Positions 25,260-37,329 of a stretch of 64,000 bases of DNA are shown here, piece after piece (the first letter of the stretch is position 1; each line of letters opens with the position of its first letter). Source of the stretch: Paramecium sonneborni (taxonomy: Eukaryota > Ciliophora > Oligohymenophorea > Peniculida > Parameciidae); assembly GCA_905182985.1 (NCBI GenBank), contig CAJJDN010000098.1, positions 132,117 through 196,116 on the forward strand, given 5' to 3'. The position numbers and the translations under genes are program-made. Below the pieces are notes generated by a model, which did no database searches, was not told the origin of the DNA, and saw only the letters and a list, made by a program, of their open reading frames with translations.

Positions 25260-27537
25260 TCATTTTTTGGCTTTAGAATTACCCCTTTATTATTAGTTTG
25301 CAATGGATAGATTGCGCTATATTTAAATATTAAATTATACCCCTTATAAATTAAGCACTGAAATATCTTTTGGAGGTTTAGTATTAGTAGGTTTCATTGG
25401 TTATTAAAATTATAATTATTTATCTTTTGGAGGTAGTACTTTATTTTAAATAGCAGATCCTCCTCCTCCATCTCTTTTATTACGAGATTGATCTCTAACT
25501 TTAGGTTTTGATTAAGATTAACTAATTTCATCATAATCTTCTTAAATAGATAATTCCTATTTATTAAACTATTTTCTAGGGGCACTCTTATCTCTTTGTT
25601 TAAATTAATTAGGCGAATTTTATTTTAATTCTTCTTTTTTTATAAATTCTTTGAATTGATCTAATTCTGCCAAATCTTCTAAATCATCATCTTCTTATTC
25701 TTATTGAAATTCTGGGTCTTCTAATAAATCATCTATGTATTCAATATCTGTTTCTTCAAAATATTTTTCATCATCTTAAGTATCATTTATGAGTTTCTTT
25801 TAATTTTCAACAATCATTTTTAGATCATTAATTGTTTTTTCTTAAATTTATAAATTGATTTCTAATTCAACATTTTATAATTCTAAAACATGATTTTTAA
25901 TTTCTAATTCCAAATAATCTCTTTTTTCTTTACTTTGAATTCTTTTCGGTATGGATTCTCTAATTTTTTTAGCATTATTAATATTTTCAACTAATTATAA
26001 ACCCATCAATTCTTTTTTTATCATATTCTTTTCAGTACTAGTTTTTAAAGTTTAAATGCTTTTCAATCCTTATCTAATATCTTCTGGCATAGCTTTTTCT
26101 CCAGATTTTTTCCATTATAAAATTTCACTTTATCTTTTTTTAATTTCTAAAAAATTCATAGCATTTTATTCTTCAATTTCCATAAGTGCTCTTCTTAATT
26201 AAATTCTTTCTTAAAAATTTTCAAAGATTTCTTCTTATATTGATTTTAATTCTTCAATTTCAGGTTTACCATTTTTATTAATATAATTATTGATAGTAAT
26301 AGATTCATCTTCATTATCATCAATTTATTTTTCATTCAATCTTGATTTTAGGGATTCAATTTCTGATCTAAGATCACTAATAATATTTTTATATTCTGCA
26401 ATATGCATAGCAACTAATTTTTTATTAGGTAATTATTTAGTTTTAATATTTTTAGCTCTATTAGCATATTTTAAAGTATTAATAGTTTCTTCAAATTAAG
26501 ATGATGCTGGTGAAATATTAGCAATCATAACAGTTCTACAATTACCACCTAAAGAATCCTTTAAAAGTCTAGTTAATTTACTATCTCTATAAGGAACAAA
26601 GAATCCTTTTTTACTTTTATCTCCTAATGCATTAATACAATTTGCAAGTGCTAATAAAGATCTATTAATTTTAGCCCCTTCTCTTAATCTTAAACCTCTA
26701 TTTTCAGTAACAGTTCCTCTTTCACTACCTGCTAAATCAATAAGACTTAATTTTCCATTCATAGATTCCATTTCAGTGTTTTTTACTTTACTTCTTTGAG
26801 TAACATTAATTTAAAATACTGCATGTGATCTTGAAGATGTAAGATTTGCATTAGTCGCCTCAGTTGTTCTTCTTCTATTTCCTTATAACAATAAGTTCAT
26901 AACCTACTAAACACTTATTGCTTTATACTCAGTAACTCCTGCTATTGTTACTCCCTTTATCGGATCATCTCTCAATTCCAAATATTAGGATTATTAAATT
27001 AGCAAATCACGTATAGCTTCATTATATATTTCTACATAACTTATCATTACTATGTATTCATTATCCAAATCCTTTTTTATGAATTCAAACATATCTCTTA
27101 TTGTAAGTACACTTATTCCCATTGTCTCTTAATTTCCTAACATTGTATAAGTCTTCCCTGTTCCTGTTGGACCATATGCAAATACTGTTGCATTATAACC
27201 ATTCATTACAGGCTTTATCAATTATTTACATGTTTATTCAAAGATCTAAACTATACCAACCAACATCTTACATCATCCTAACTCTCTTCTCTAAACACTT
27301 TATCAAACGCATAACGTTGTTCTTTACTTCTATGATATACTTCTAACATTTTCTTATTCTCTGCTTCGTATTCCATTTGTATTGGGTCTAAAATTATCTG
27401 GATTAGTCATCCATATTATACTATACAATTAAATTATCCTCTACTCTAACTATGTCTAAATCATCGTTCGCTATTTCTTTTTAATTAAGAGGTCTACAAC
27501 GAATTGCTACCAAAATATTCGATTCTTCCGCGTTCAT
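25260..27537 (-). CDS. Kinesin motor, kinesin-8-like
   Basis: Kinesins move along microtubules by ATP hydrolysis. ATG at 27537 opens [18 protein letters not shown]. Introns of 29 nt ending CAG (27398-27426) and 26 nt (27246-27271) give an exact 740-residue frame ending GNSKAKK. The motor domain is at the N-terminus: P-loop [12 protein letters not shown], switch I SSRSHAVF, switch [10 protein letters not shown] and [20 protein letters not shown] sequence (here [19 protein letters not shown]). The [12 protein letters not shown] insert followed by [14 protein letters not shown] resembles kinesin-8 (KIF18/KIF19), which shorten or regulate microtubule plus ends. A neck and coiled-coil stalk follow, then an acidic and then basic tail. 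Ciliary length control is possible by family analogy. Confidence 0.9.
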
Positions 27538-28340
27538 GATAATTTATTTTATAAAATTAAATGTATAACTATTTTTTTTAATTTCTTATTCAATACCCTT
27601 TTTCAATTATATTCTCTCTTCCTTAACACTTTTACTTTCTTTTCTTTCTCTTATTCCTATAATTCATTCAATATAATAATACTTTATTTTAACTTACTAC
27701 ACATTAAAAAATATTATTTTTATTCTATGCTTCAATTTAATAATTTAAATAATCACTTTTTATTTACACTTCTAATTTCAAAAAAATAAAATCATAACCT
27801 TTTTTTATTCAAAAAAGAATTTTATATCTAATTTTAATATCCACTAATTTAGAACCCCAATTTAAAATCACTTTTTAAAAGTATTTACCAATAGCAAAGT
27901 AAAATATTTATATTTTTTAACTTAAATATATCAATTTAAATAAACTTTCTCTAAAAATTAAGCTCATTTAATAAATATATTCTTATTTTTAAGCATTTTT
28001 TTTTGATTTATCATCATTAAATGTATGTCATTCAATGTATAACTAGTTTTCATAGAACTATATCCTAAAAAATAGTTATTTTTAAAAAATCACATAATTT
28101 ATTTAAAGTTTTAAGTAGAACTCTAAAACTTTAAAATATTACAGCATTATCTTTATGACATAATATCAAAAAAATGTATATTTGATAATAAAAGCCAATA
28201 TTATTAAAAAGTGAGGGTTTTTTAAAAAATTAAATTCTGTATATTGCTTCATAAGATATTTATTTAATTTCTATGTTAAATACTAAAATTATTAATTATT
28301 TATTACCAATAATTTAAATATCAGTTAATATTTTTGAAAA
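27538..28340. other. Intergenic, divergent upstream region
   Basis: About 800 bp of AT-rich sequence between the kinesin and the next plus-strand gene. It includes long A/T runs and no supported gene. Confidence 0.55.
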
Positions 28341-28600
28341 ATGAATAATATATAAGGATATGGATTAGAAAAGCCATCAGTTAGATTACATCAAGCACCT
28401 GGAGGAAATTCATCAATCTCATTTGTACATACCATATTTAAAAGCAAAAGGGAGACTATACACCTTAATAGGAAGTAGTTAAACCATTGGGAAGAAAATA
28501 AGTCAATCAACCTCCTGTTTAATAAGAAATATAGGATAATAAAACATCAGTTAAAGTAAGAAATCCTCCAGGTGGTAGATCTTAAATTTAGTTTGGATGA
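28341..28600 (+). CDS. Short Spiral1/Jupiter-like repeat protein
   Basis: ATG at 28341. Removing a 26-nt intron that ends AAG (28425-28450) gives 77 residues with two copies of one motif: VRLHQAPGGNSSISFG near the N-terminus and VRNPPGGRSQIQFG at the C-terminus. The pattern 'PPGG.S.I.FG' is typical of the Jupiter/HN1 and plant SPIRAL1 microtubule-associated families, which carry it at their termini. Microtubule binding is therefore a reasonable inference. The gene is divergent from the kinesin motor, but a shared function is not shown. Confidence 0.65.
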
Positions 28601-28633
28601 GTATAAATTATACAAATTACTAAAATCATTAAA

Positions 28634-28957
28634 TCATAAATCCTAAAATAGAGTAATATCATCTGTTACTTCATATACTTGTTATTGAGCTTCTTCAGCA
28701 GCTAATAGCAATTTAACACATAAACCATTCATATTCTTTTCTGATAAAATTCGTAAACTACTTGAAGAAGTATATTATTTTATAAAAATCTAAATAAATA
28801 TAAAAAATACTCTCAAATATCATCAGATGCAATCAGATTCATAAAATGAATCCAATTTTACTTACAAATTAACTAAAAAATTATTCAAAACTCCAGAGAA
28901 TTAATAATCGACCAATATTCTATCCTACTTTGTCTCAAAAAGAGTAGAAAATTCCAT
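28634..28957 (-). CDS. Possible small gene, frame-broken
   Basis: Minus-strand frames with coding character run from MEFSTLFETKQDRILVDYQF at 28957 to AAEEAQQQVYEVTDDITLF and a TGA at 28634-28636. The pieces lie in different frames, and candidate short introns (for example GTATTTTTTATATTTATTTAG) do not fully join them. It converges on the Spiral1-like gene. No family was recognised, and it could be chance. Confidence 0.3.
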
Positions 28958-30042
28958 TTCTATTCGATATTATTGTTTAATTAAAAAACCATCAAGATTT
29001 GATCTTGCGATAATTCAAAAACTGAAAGTTGGCCATTAAACCTTCTTATTATTTGTCTATTATCTTCTCAATGAGCATAATATAATTTATTAATTCAAAA
29101 TAATAGTAATATAACTAGAATTATTTATATTATTAATTTCTCACTTTATTTAAAATTTTATCAATCTATCTTTTCTTATTTCTATGCTATGCTGATATTA
29201 TTAGTTATTTAAAACTAGTTAATTGTAATTTATGTAGGCTTTTTTTTTAAATAATTTATGCATGTTTATTTTTTTTAAATTATTATAAATATATATTTTG
29301 AGTTCACAAAAAAATTCATCATTAGATTAATTAAATAATTTGTTGAGTGAGTTGAGTCTATTTAATTGAAATTTTGGTTGATTTAATGTAGTTTTTCCTC
29401 CTACTTGAAGATTTTAGATTCTACATATTTTATTTAAATAAAAATCCATTAATATAAGTTTTTATGTAATGGTCTATTAATATAAGATTGATGATTAAAT
29501 TACAGATATTATTCAAAATTTTATATGAATAAAATATTAAATAATAGAATTTAATTCAATAAATATATTGTCAAAAATTTGAGAGTTGAAGCTGAATTGA
29601 AGTTTCCCTAAATGGACATGATATTGGAATTAAATATAAATTTAAAAATATTTATAGAAAACAATTTGTTATGTAAATACAAACCTTTATTTTAATTGAT
29701 CTTTTCAAAAAAAACTTATTCATTTTGGCCAAAAAAGTTTTTTTAAGAATCTTAATATGCTGAAATTAGAGGATTTCAGAAAAGTAATTTTCATTTATTA
29801 AAGTTTAATGTAAAATTTTTAGTATCATAATTAATTTTAAGAGTGAATCTAATTTTTTTAGATAAATGAAAATAAAAAAACCTAAATATTTAAACATCTT
29901 AATGATATATTGATGAAAATAAAGATACAGTAAGAGTATTAAAGTAAGTTGAGTAAATAAATATGATGAAAAATAAAAAAATGAATAAAAAGAAAGAAGA
30001 AGAAATAAAAGAGAAATAGAGGAAAAACCAATAGTAAAAAAA
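28958..30042. other. Long AT-rich intergenic gap
   Basis: About 1.1 kb rich in A/T runs, with TGA in all frames at short intervals. No gene is supported. The last 100 bp are Lys/Glu-rich in one plus frame and may be an upstream extension of the next gene. Confidence 0.5.
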
Positions 30043-30698
30043 ATGAAAAAGAATGAGACTAAAGAATATTAAGCAGTAGAATAAATTTTAAGTAGTGATT
30101 TCTACAAGGTGGATGTAGTGGAATTAGCATAGAAATTGATAGGTAAAATAATAATAAGATAATTACCATAAGGAGAAGGGAGAGGAATAATAGTAGAAAC
30201 AGAAGCATATAAAGGTATATAAAAATATAGGATATAATTAGCTCCTGATGATAAGGCTAGTCATGCTTACAACAATAAAAAAACAGAGAGAACAAAATAT
30301 TTTTGGTAGGATGGAGGTCATTTATATGTTTATTCAATATATGGAAACAATTATTGCTTAAATATTACAGCAGCAAGTAAGGATGATCCAGAAGCTGTAT
30401 TAATTAGAGCAATTCAACCTTTAAGTTTCGATATCATTAAGGAAATAAGAAAAACAAAATCATCAAAATTATAAGATATTCAAATGGTCCTGGAAAATGT
30501 GGTGGTTGTTTACTTCTTAATAAATCTTATAATGGATTAAATTTATGTGATAATAAAAGTGGAATGTATCTATTAGACAACAATAAATAATATGATATTG
30601 GTGTTTCAGCTAGAATCAATATTGATTATGCAGATGAATGGAAAGATAAACCTTGGAGATTTTATATTAAAAACAATAGTTTTGTATCTAAAGGTTGA
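30043..30698 (+). CDS. Alkyladenine (3-methyladenine) DNA glycosylase
   Basis: This base-excision repair enzyme removes alkylated purines such as 3-methyladenine. ATG at 30043 opens MKKNETKEYQAVEQILSSDF. A 27-nt intron (30215-30241) is in phase. The family pattern is clear: LAQKLIGKIIIRQLP, GRGIIVETEAYKAPDDKASH (with the catalytic Glu region), GHLYVYSIYGNNYCLNI, VLIRAIQPL, NGPGKCGGCLLLNKS and RFYIKNNSFVSKG at the C-terminus. Length, about 210 residues, is normal for the core enzyme. One base appears to be missing near 30485 (before NGPGKCGG), likely a base error. A basic N-terminal extension could exist upstream. Confidence 0.88.
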
Positions 30699-30868
30699 TT
30701 ATTATTAGTATATTTAATAAAAACATAATACTATAAAGATTTCTATTCTCTTCTTTAATTATATTGGATAATTTGTAATAACATAAGGAGAAGATAATAA
30801 ATTTGGATGAAATTTTAAATATTTTTTTAGAATTCTTTTTCTTACATTTTGATAAATAAATTTAATAA

Positions 30869-31363
30869 ATGAAACCAAATCATTGTGACACTATTTTTAA
30901 CGATGACTAGTTCCAGACACCTACAAGATAATAAAAAAGAGTTATAACTGAAACTACAATTAAAAAACCATTTCAATAGAAATAAAGATAATGTACTTGT
31001 AAAAAAAGTTAATGTCTCAAAATGTATTGTGATTGTCTTGCATTTGGTGAATATTGTGGAAGTGAATGTTCATGTTAAAATTGTCATAATGATGATAAAC
31101 ACCTTGAATAAAGAAACAAAGTACTTGAATAGATGGTTGAGAAGAATTCTTCTGCTTAGATTAAATGTAATTGTCGTAAAAGTAATTGTTAAAAAAAATA
31201 TTGTGAATGTTATAATGCAGGTGTGAAATGTTCAGAATTATGCAAATGCGATGATTGCAAAAACAGCGTTAAATTGGGTTACAACTAATTTCAAATTGGA
31301 AATCAAAAGTTCATTCTCATTCCAGTTTAAACTTTTGAGTAGTTGAAGTCACAATAAAAATGA
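30869..31363 (+). CDS. CRC/tesmin-type CXC-domain protein (LIN54-like)
   Basis: ATG at 30869 opens an intronless 164-residue frame ending at TGA 31361-31363. Two cysteine-rich CXC motifs are joined by a short linker: [20 protein letters not shown] continuing [11 protein letters not shown], and [20 protein letters not shown] continuing [11 protein letters not shown]. This paired CXC arrangement is the CRC domain of tesmin, TSO1 and LIN54, which binds the CHR-type promoter element and bears on cell-cycle transcription. The characteristic RNPxAF-type linker is replaced by a charged stretch. The protein is little more than the CRC domain, so it may be a minimal DNA-binding factor. Confidence 0.88.
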
Positions 31364-31365
31364 AA

Positions 31366-31560
31366 TCAAATTAATTGAGCATCACATTTTTCCACATCAA
31401 CAAACAAATAACATATAAATAATTCTAAATCATAGGTTTAATCTATTTCTTATTCTATTGTATAAACACTTTCAAATTCAATTTTAATCATCTCATCTTT
31501 AGAAGTTATTATTACTAATTTTTAATTAATATCACTGATATTTATAATCTAATTTATCAA
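31366..31560 (-). CDS. Possible 3' exon of a small gene
   Basis: A minus frame ending at TGA 31366-31368 reads SKDEMIKIEFESVYTIEQEI and then LFICYLFVDVEKCDAQLI, which looks coding. Upstream it meets TGA with no clear start, so an intron or another exon would be needed. It converges with the CRC-domain gene with only 2 bp between stops. Confidence 0.35.
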
Positions 31561-31975
31561 TTAATATTTTAATCATTTTATTTATAACATTGCTTTTTAC
31601 ACTTGTTTATCATTATTGTATTCCTTGAATAATATTATTCTACTTTTAATTAATCAATATTTATTTCACACTCACTTTCAATTCTTAAATTATTTATTTA
31701 GCTTCTATTCAAATAGTTACTATTATATTCAAAATATCGAAGCAAAATATTAAAAATTACTTCACACGACTGATTTTTATAAAATTTCATAAAAATTTAT
31801 TAAGTTTGATTAATTTAATAGCTTCGATTGAATATAATCAATACACCTTAATTTTTACTTTGATAAAAAAACATCATTGAAGATCTATTAGAACTTTGTT
31901 CTATATACTTATATTAAGTGATAATGCATATGGATTCATTTTGGAATTTAAACTTATCCTTTTGAATATATAAAA
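31561..31975. other. Unassigned AT-rich stretch
   Basis: About 415 bp with no supported gene. It may hold the 5' part of the small minus-strand gene ending at 31366. Confidence 0.4.
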
Positions 31976-32380
31976 ATGTTACCAAAAAAAATAAAAATAA
32001 TATCTTTGCTGAATGAATCTGTATTTGTAAATCTAGATGAGCTATTAGATTCAATTAAGTTTTACACTTAATTTTAGACTGCTAGTGATAATGTGTGTAT
32101 CTTAAAAATAAAGAACTAAATTTATTTATATTGCAATCATGGCTTGAAAATTTATAATTCTGTTTTTAATTTAGTTTTGTATTCTAAAAACCAAAACATA
32201 GATTAAGATTCTATTTCTATTTTGAAATGGATTATTTAATTGGTTTTGTTGTATATTTTATAATAAAAAAAGAATAAAATCTACAAAGCCACATTATAAG
32301 TTGATTTGATAAAATAAATTATTTATCTTATTTGTCTTCAAAATAAGCAATTTTTTATCATAATCATATTATAAATATGA
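31976..32380 (+). CDS. Hypothetical 134-residue protein
   Basis: An intronless plus frame runs from ATG 31976 (MLPKKIKIISLLNESVFVNL) to TGA 32378-32380. The first half (DELLDSIKFYTQFQTASDNV) reads like a folded protein. The second half is Ile/Leu-rich (IIQLVLLYILQQKKNKIYKA). No family was recognised, and in such AT-rich DNA an open frame of this length is only moderate evidence. Confidence 0.4.
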
Positions 32381-32436
32381 ATTAGGATTATATCAAGTTC
32401 AATTGATATAAATTCTGAATTTAAAATAAATTAATA

Positions 32437-33047
32437 ATGAGAAAAAAACCTTTTAAGGATAACGGAATATATTTAGAAAAACACGCAAAAGCATTACTAG
32501 ATTATTAACAAACATCAGAAGAAGAAGATGTCAATACATAATCTAAATATAGAATCAAAGCGATAAAATATAAAAATAATCTGATTGAATCTTAAGAAGT
32601 AATCTAAGCATTAAAAATGGAAAATTAAGAAAGTGTAATTCATTAGAATTAATATTTTAGAAAAAGATTATTAGTGAATTACTGTTAGATATTGAAGAGA
32701 TGAAGGAAAGAGAAAAACAATTAGAATCTGAATTAAATGAATAAAAATAACTAACATAATCAGCTATTGAATAATTGGAACAAGAACTTTAGGAATCTGT
32801 AGAAGATCGTTTATTGTAAGAACAAAAGCAATTCTAAGAAAAGCTCACTATATAGTCGAATGAAGCAATTGAAAAATTGAAGAAGCATTTTGATGAACAA
32901 TTATAGATAATTGCCTAAACACCAAAAAGTACTCCTTCAAAAAAAAAAAAGAAAAAGCAAACCTCTTCTAGCACATCTAACTTAAGACCATAAAGTTAAA
33001 CAACAGGAAGATCTCCTGCAGCAGTATCTAAGAAAAAAAAAAAATGA
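32437..33047 (+). CDS. Coiled-coil protein with basic tail
   Basis: ATG at 32437 opens MRKKPFKDNGIYLEKHAK. Removing a 26-nt GTA...TAG intron (32635-32660) gives an exact 194-residue frame. Residues 60-150 form a Glu/Gln/Lys-rich coiled coil (IISELLLDIEEMKEREKQLE, QLEQELQESVEDRLLQEQKQ). The C-terminus is a Ser/Thr/Pro region between two poly-Lys clusters (SKKKKKKQTSSSTS and SKKKKK), suggesting nuclear or microtubule association. No family was recognised. Confidence 0.7.
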
Positions 33048-33669
33048 TAAATATAAATAAAATTATTTATTATCAATATTATAGTACACAAATTTAATAG
33101 GTATAAATGGCCCCTCAAGTAATTAATTTGTATAAAACTTTGTACTTTTTTTGTAAAATTTAATCTTAATCTCTATTATATTTCTTAAAACTTCTATCTT
33201 ATAAAAACTCTATTTAAAGATGTGCATCTAACAAAATATAGCAATTTTAATTAAATGCTATATTTAAGTAATCAATTTTTTCTTGCACACAAAGGAAGAT
33301 GAAAGTTCAAAATGTAAACTTCGTGTTAATTTAGAAAATAAAAGAATATGTTAATTAAAAATGAATCCATGGAATAGATATATGAAAAACTAAAAAATAT
33401 ACTTATTATTTGATAGGATAAATGATCAAATAAATTGCTCCTTTAGGGGATGCTAAAATGGGTCAATTTAATAATCTTTAATTTTTATTCTATTGATTTT
33501 TTATAGATTAAGGGAAATGCTTCGTTGTTTGTAGATTACATTAATAAAATCCATCAAAAGTAAATGATAATTTTTAAATTTCATCAAGAGATTTCTAATT
33601 TTTTAATGATTCTCAAGATGTTTTATTTTTTTTTCAAAATTTTTGATAATAATAAGAAGATTCATTTAA
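33048..33669. other. Gap with possible tiny plus-strand gene
   Basis: About 620 bp between two convergent genes. From ATG at about 33423 a plus frame reads MIKQIAPLGDAKM and then DQGKCFVVCRLHQQNPSKVN if a 45-nt GTC...TAG segment is removed. That intron would be unusually long here, so the gene is doubtful. The rest is AT-rich. Confidence 0.35.
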
Positions 33670-35264
33670 TCATAATTTAATTATGAAATCTGATTCATAA
33701 TACTAATACTCAAAAAAATCAAAAAGTATTTCAATTTATGATATTTTCTTGATAAATTCTAGAAGCTGTCTAAAATATAATATATAACTTCATTTACTTA
33801 TCATATTGTTAAATTAGCTAATAGGTTACTTAAACATCAATCAAACTTTTTAATTATTGACAGAGAATCTCGATTGGTTATTTTTCAGATTAAGTTTTAA
33901 TAGAAAATAAGTAATATTCATTTTATTATACAATTTGATCATGATATTATAACATCAAATTGATCTAAATTTATTATAAATTTTTTTTTTGCTGATGAAA
34001 TTGTAATCTAATTTTATTGTGAAGATTTATAAATTTTTGATCTTATGAGTTCAAATATAACTTCAATAATTCTATAAATTGAGGTAGATCACAATTATTT
34101 AAAATTTTAGGTTGAAAATCTGAAATTATTATGTTAATCATTGCAAAAGCAATTTAAATTTCTTAAAAGCCTATTTACAGAATCAAATAGTAAATATTAA
34201 TTATATTTACATTTCTAAATATCTTAGTATTTTTTAATTCTTCTGCAGTCTTTTAACAGAGCAAGCTTTTTCTGTACAAATTATCTAAAATTTTATGAAT
34301 TCTAGAGAAAATTGTTTATTTATCTTGAAGATTTTATTGAGATATATTTTTTTATGTTATTGGTTTGAATAGGGGATCATTTAATAAGAATAAATGATAT
34401 TCAAGTAAATCTTCAAAAGAAATTCGCTTGTTTTAGTCAAATATTAACATTTCCTGAATTAAATTTATTAATAATTTTCCTAATGGATCTTATTAAGGCT
34501 AACATTAATATGGCTTTTTCTTAATCTCTTCAAAAAATTTTAAATGATTAAATTATACTGATCTATAACCACCAGGAAATAATTTTTAAAAGACGATTTG
34601 ATGAAATAAAATTCCATAAGAATAAATATCACACTTAGCAGAAAATAATTCATTATGAAAAATTTCAGGGGCTTAGTATCTTTTGGAACCGATTCTTGTC
34701 ATATCTTATTCTTGGTATATATCTTACAAAGTTTTTGAAAACCCAAAATCTGCTATCTAAATAATTTATTTATTATTTCACTTTAAAAATTCTTCTTTCA
34801 TTTTTTTCTCCTAGATTCTATATTTTCACAAGTATATTTTGTGGTTTAATATCCCTATGAACAATTTTATTCTCCTTAAGTACTTGAGCTCCTTTAAGGA
34901 TTTATCTAATTATATTAACTTATTCTTCTCTTGAAAACCACTATTTTTCCTATCTATAGTTTTAAAATAACTATTGTAAATCTAAATCACAAAGCTCCAT
35001 AACCAAACAAAACTCCTCTTTTGTTTAAAAAAAAGTAATCATTTTAACTAAATTTTCACATTCTATATTTCTTAATTTATAGAAAATCTATTTTTCTGCT
35101 TCCATTGTTTTTTAGCAAAATAATGGTTTTGATTTATCTTGGATCTTTATAATCTTCATACAAAATAATTCATCCTAATTATCTTTCTTATAGCATTTGT
35201 ATGTATTTCCATATTTTCCTTGTCCTAAAATATTATTAGTTATTATTTAATAATCCCCTTTCAT
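33670..35264 (-). CDS. Serine/threonine protein kinase, paralogue 2
   Basis: ATG at 35264 opens MKGDYQIITNNILGQGKYGN. Introns of 25 nt (34757-34781, starting GTG) and 28 nt (33770-33797) give an exact 513-residue frame ending SDFIIKL. Kinase motifs are GQGKYGNTYK, FCMKIIK, HRDIKPQNIL, ADFGFSK and QAPEIF. The first intron sits at the same place as in the other two kinases, directly before the DFG segment. The C-terminal region (NLYRKSLLC, IAFAMINIIISDFQPKIL) matches the kinases at 20337 and 35530, so the whole chain, not only the catalytic domain, is paralogous. It lies in tandem with the next gene, about 265 bp away. Confidence 0.88.
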
Positions 35265-35529
35265 TTCGAATTGATAATTCTTTTTATTTATATATATTAT
35301 TATTTTTAATGTATTACATTATAAACAAATTTAAAAGTTTAATATTTATCATACAATATTGTATTTGAACAAGATCAAAAATTACCTATTATTCAAATTA
35401 TATATCTAAAACTTTGAATATTAATAGACAATATGAATTGTATGATTATAGAAAGAATTTGAGAAGCCAATTAGAAATATTTTAAATGTTTAGATATTAA
35501 TTATAGCTAATAATCTTAAAAATATTCTA

Positions 35530-37192
35530 TCATTTATTTTAGATCTCAAAAATCTCTTCAGGATTTAAAAAATAATACTTTTCAATTTCAAATTTGGTCT
35601 CAATTTTCATAATATTTTGAATACTCTATTGAATTTTTCTAAATTAATATAAATAAGTTTATTACTAATCGAATTTTTAAATTTGAAGGTTGATTTTTTA
35701 ATTATTAAGATATTCTTCCAAAGTATGGCAGTATCTTTGAATTTCAATTTTTTATTATAGTGCTTCTTCAAAAAAATTGATTTATTCTTTAAATTTATTT
35801 ATGCTTCCTTCTTTTTTTAGATTAAGAGTCAGAGAATTATAACTCTCTTACATTTCTTTTGAATGTTTGTAAAAGCATTTTAAAATCTTTTGATGAAGGT
35901 TTTTATCTTTTTAGCTTTATTTAGAATATTCAAGGTAATTTTTCAGAATTTCAATAAGATGAGGAATATCATGTTTATCTTTAATAAAAGACTAAAAGTC
36001 AGATACTATAATAAAAAGCATAGCAAAGGCAAACTTAATTTCTTCTAAACCTATCATGCCAATTAATTATTTAATCATTGAAAATTCTGGGTTGAAAATA
36101 AAAATTTCTTAATTAATATAATTTATAACTGACTAACAAAGTAGATATTTTCTATAAAAGATATCAATCATAGTATATATCTTATCATATTTACTTTATT
36201 AATTTTCACTCTATAATTTTTGTAGATCCTCTTTTTCAAATTTTCTGTCTATCTCTAAGAAAAGAGAATCTGCCAAAATTGGAGATGGCATTGTTACTAT
36301 TTCATGAGATAATAAATTTTCAAAGGTAATTCTATGATCTTAATTAAAAAGTAACATTTTCTCAATTAAATTTGTAAGGATATCTCCATATTTACCTTAT
36401 AATTTTTAGCACTAATAAGGATTATTTTCTATTTTTCTTATAAATTCATTCATTTGAATTTAGTTTTTATAATCATCAGGAAAACTCCCATTAAAAACAA
36501 GTTAATGAAATACAACTCCGTAAGAGAAAATATCACACTTAGCTGAAAATTTAAAATTTTTAATAATTTCTGGAGCACAATAGACATAAGTACCAACTCT
36601 AGTCAATTCACTTTTTTTGTAAATATCGTCTAATGGTCTTGTAAAACCAAAATCAGCTAACTAATAAGTATGAGTAAATAAAAACTTTATAAATTTTTCT
36701 TTGATTGGGTAATCCTTTATTAGCTATTTTCACAAGTATATTTTAGGGTTTAATATCTCTGTGAACAAATTTATTTTGAATCAATACTTTGGCTCCTTTC
36801 AGAATTTATTTAATTATTTCAATCTATTCAGATCTTGAAAACCATTATTATTTTTTTTTTAATTCTTTATACTCTTAAGATAAATCATAATCACACAATT
36901 CCATTATTATACATAATTCTTATTCTAAATCCAAAAAATCAATCAATTTAACCAAATTTTCGCTATCAGTATGTTTTAAATCTTAAACAACATTAATTTC
37001 AGCCTATAATTACTTCTTTTTATTCTCTTCTCCTTATGGATCATTTAATTCTGATTTTTTAATTATTTTCATGCAAAATTCTTCTTGAGGATTATTCTTT
37101 TTATAACAGATATATGCCTTTCCAAACGATCCACTTCCTAGCAATTTATCATATTTAACTATGTATGCTCCCTTTTCTTCCGTCATTAACAT
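35530..37192 (-). CDS. Serine/threonine protein kinase, paralogue 3
   Basis: ATG at 37192 opens MLMTEEKGAYIVKYDKLLGS. One 25-nt intron (36661-36685, starting GTT) just before DFG gives an exact 545-residue frame ending NPEEIFEIQNK. Motifs are GSGSFGKAYI, FCMKIIKK, HRDIKPQNIL, ADFGFTR, CAPEII. The C-terminal tail aligns with the kinase at 20337 (INPDDIFKI versus LNPEEIFEI), but the second, C-terminal intron found in the other two is absent here. Function is inferred only as protein phosphorylation; the tail may be a regulatory or partner-binding domain. Confidence 0.88.
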
Positions 37193-37329
37193 ACTAATAT
37201 GATTATATTAATAGAAATAAGAAAATAAATTTAGAGTTTATATATAAACGATATATATTAAAACTGAATTCTAAAATGATTGTCCTTTATTCAAGCAATG
37301 AGTATAAAAAATTCATCTTTATTATAATC

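Noticed and set aside
25394..26771. Two separate short minus ORFs
   Set aside because: With TAA/TAG read as Gln they are parts of one continuous kinesin frame.
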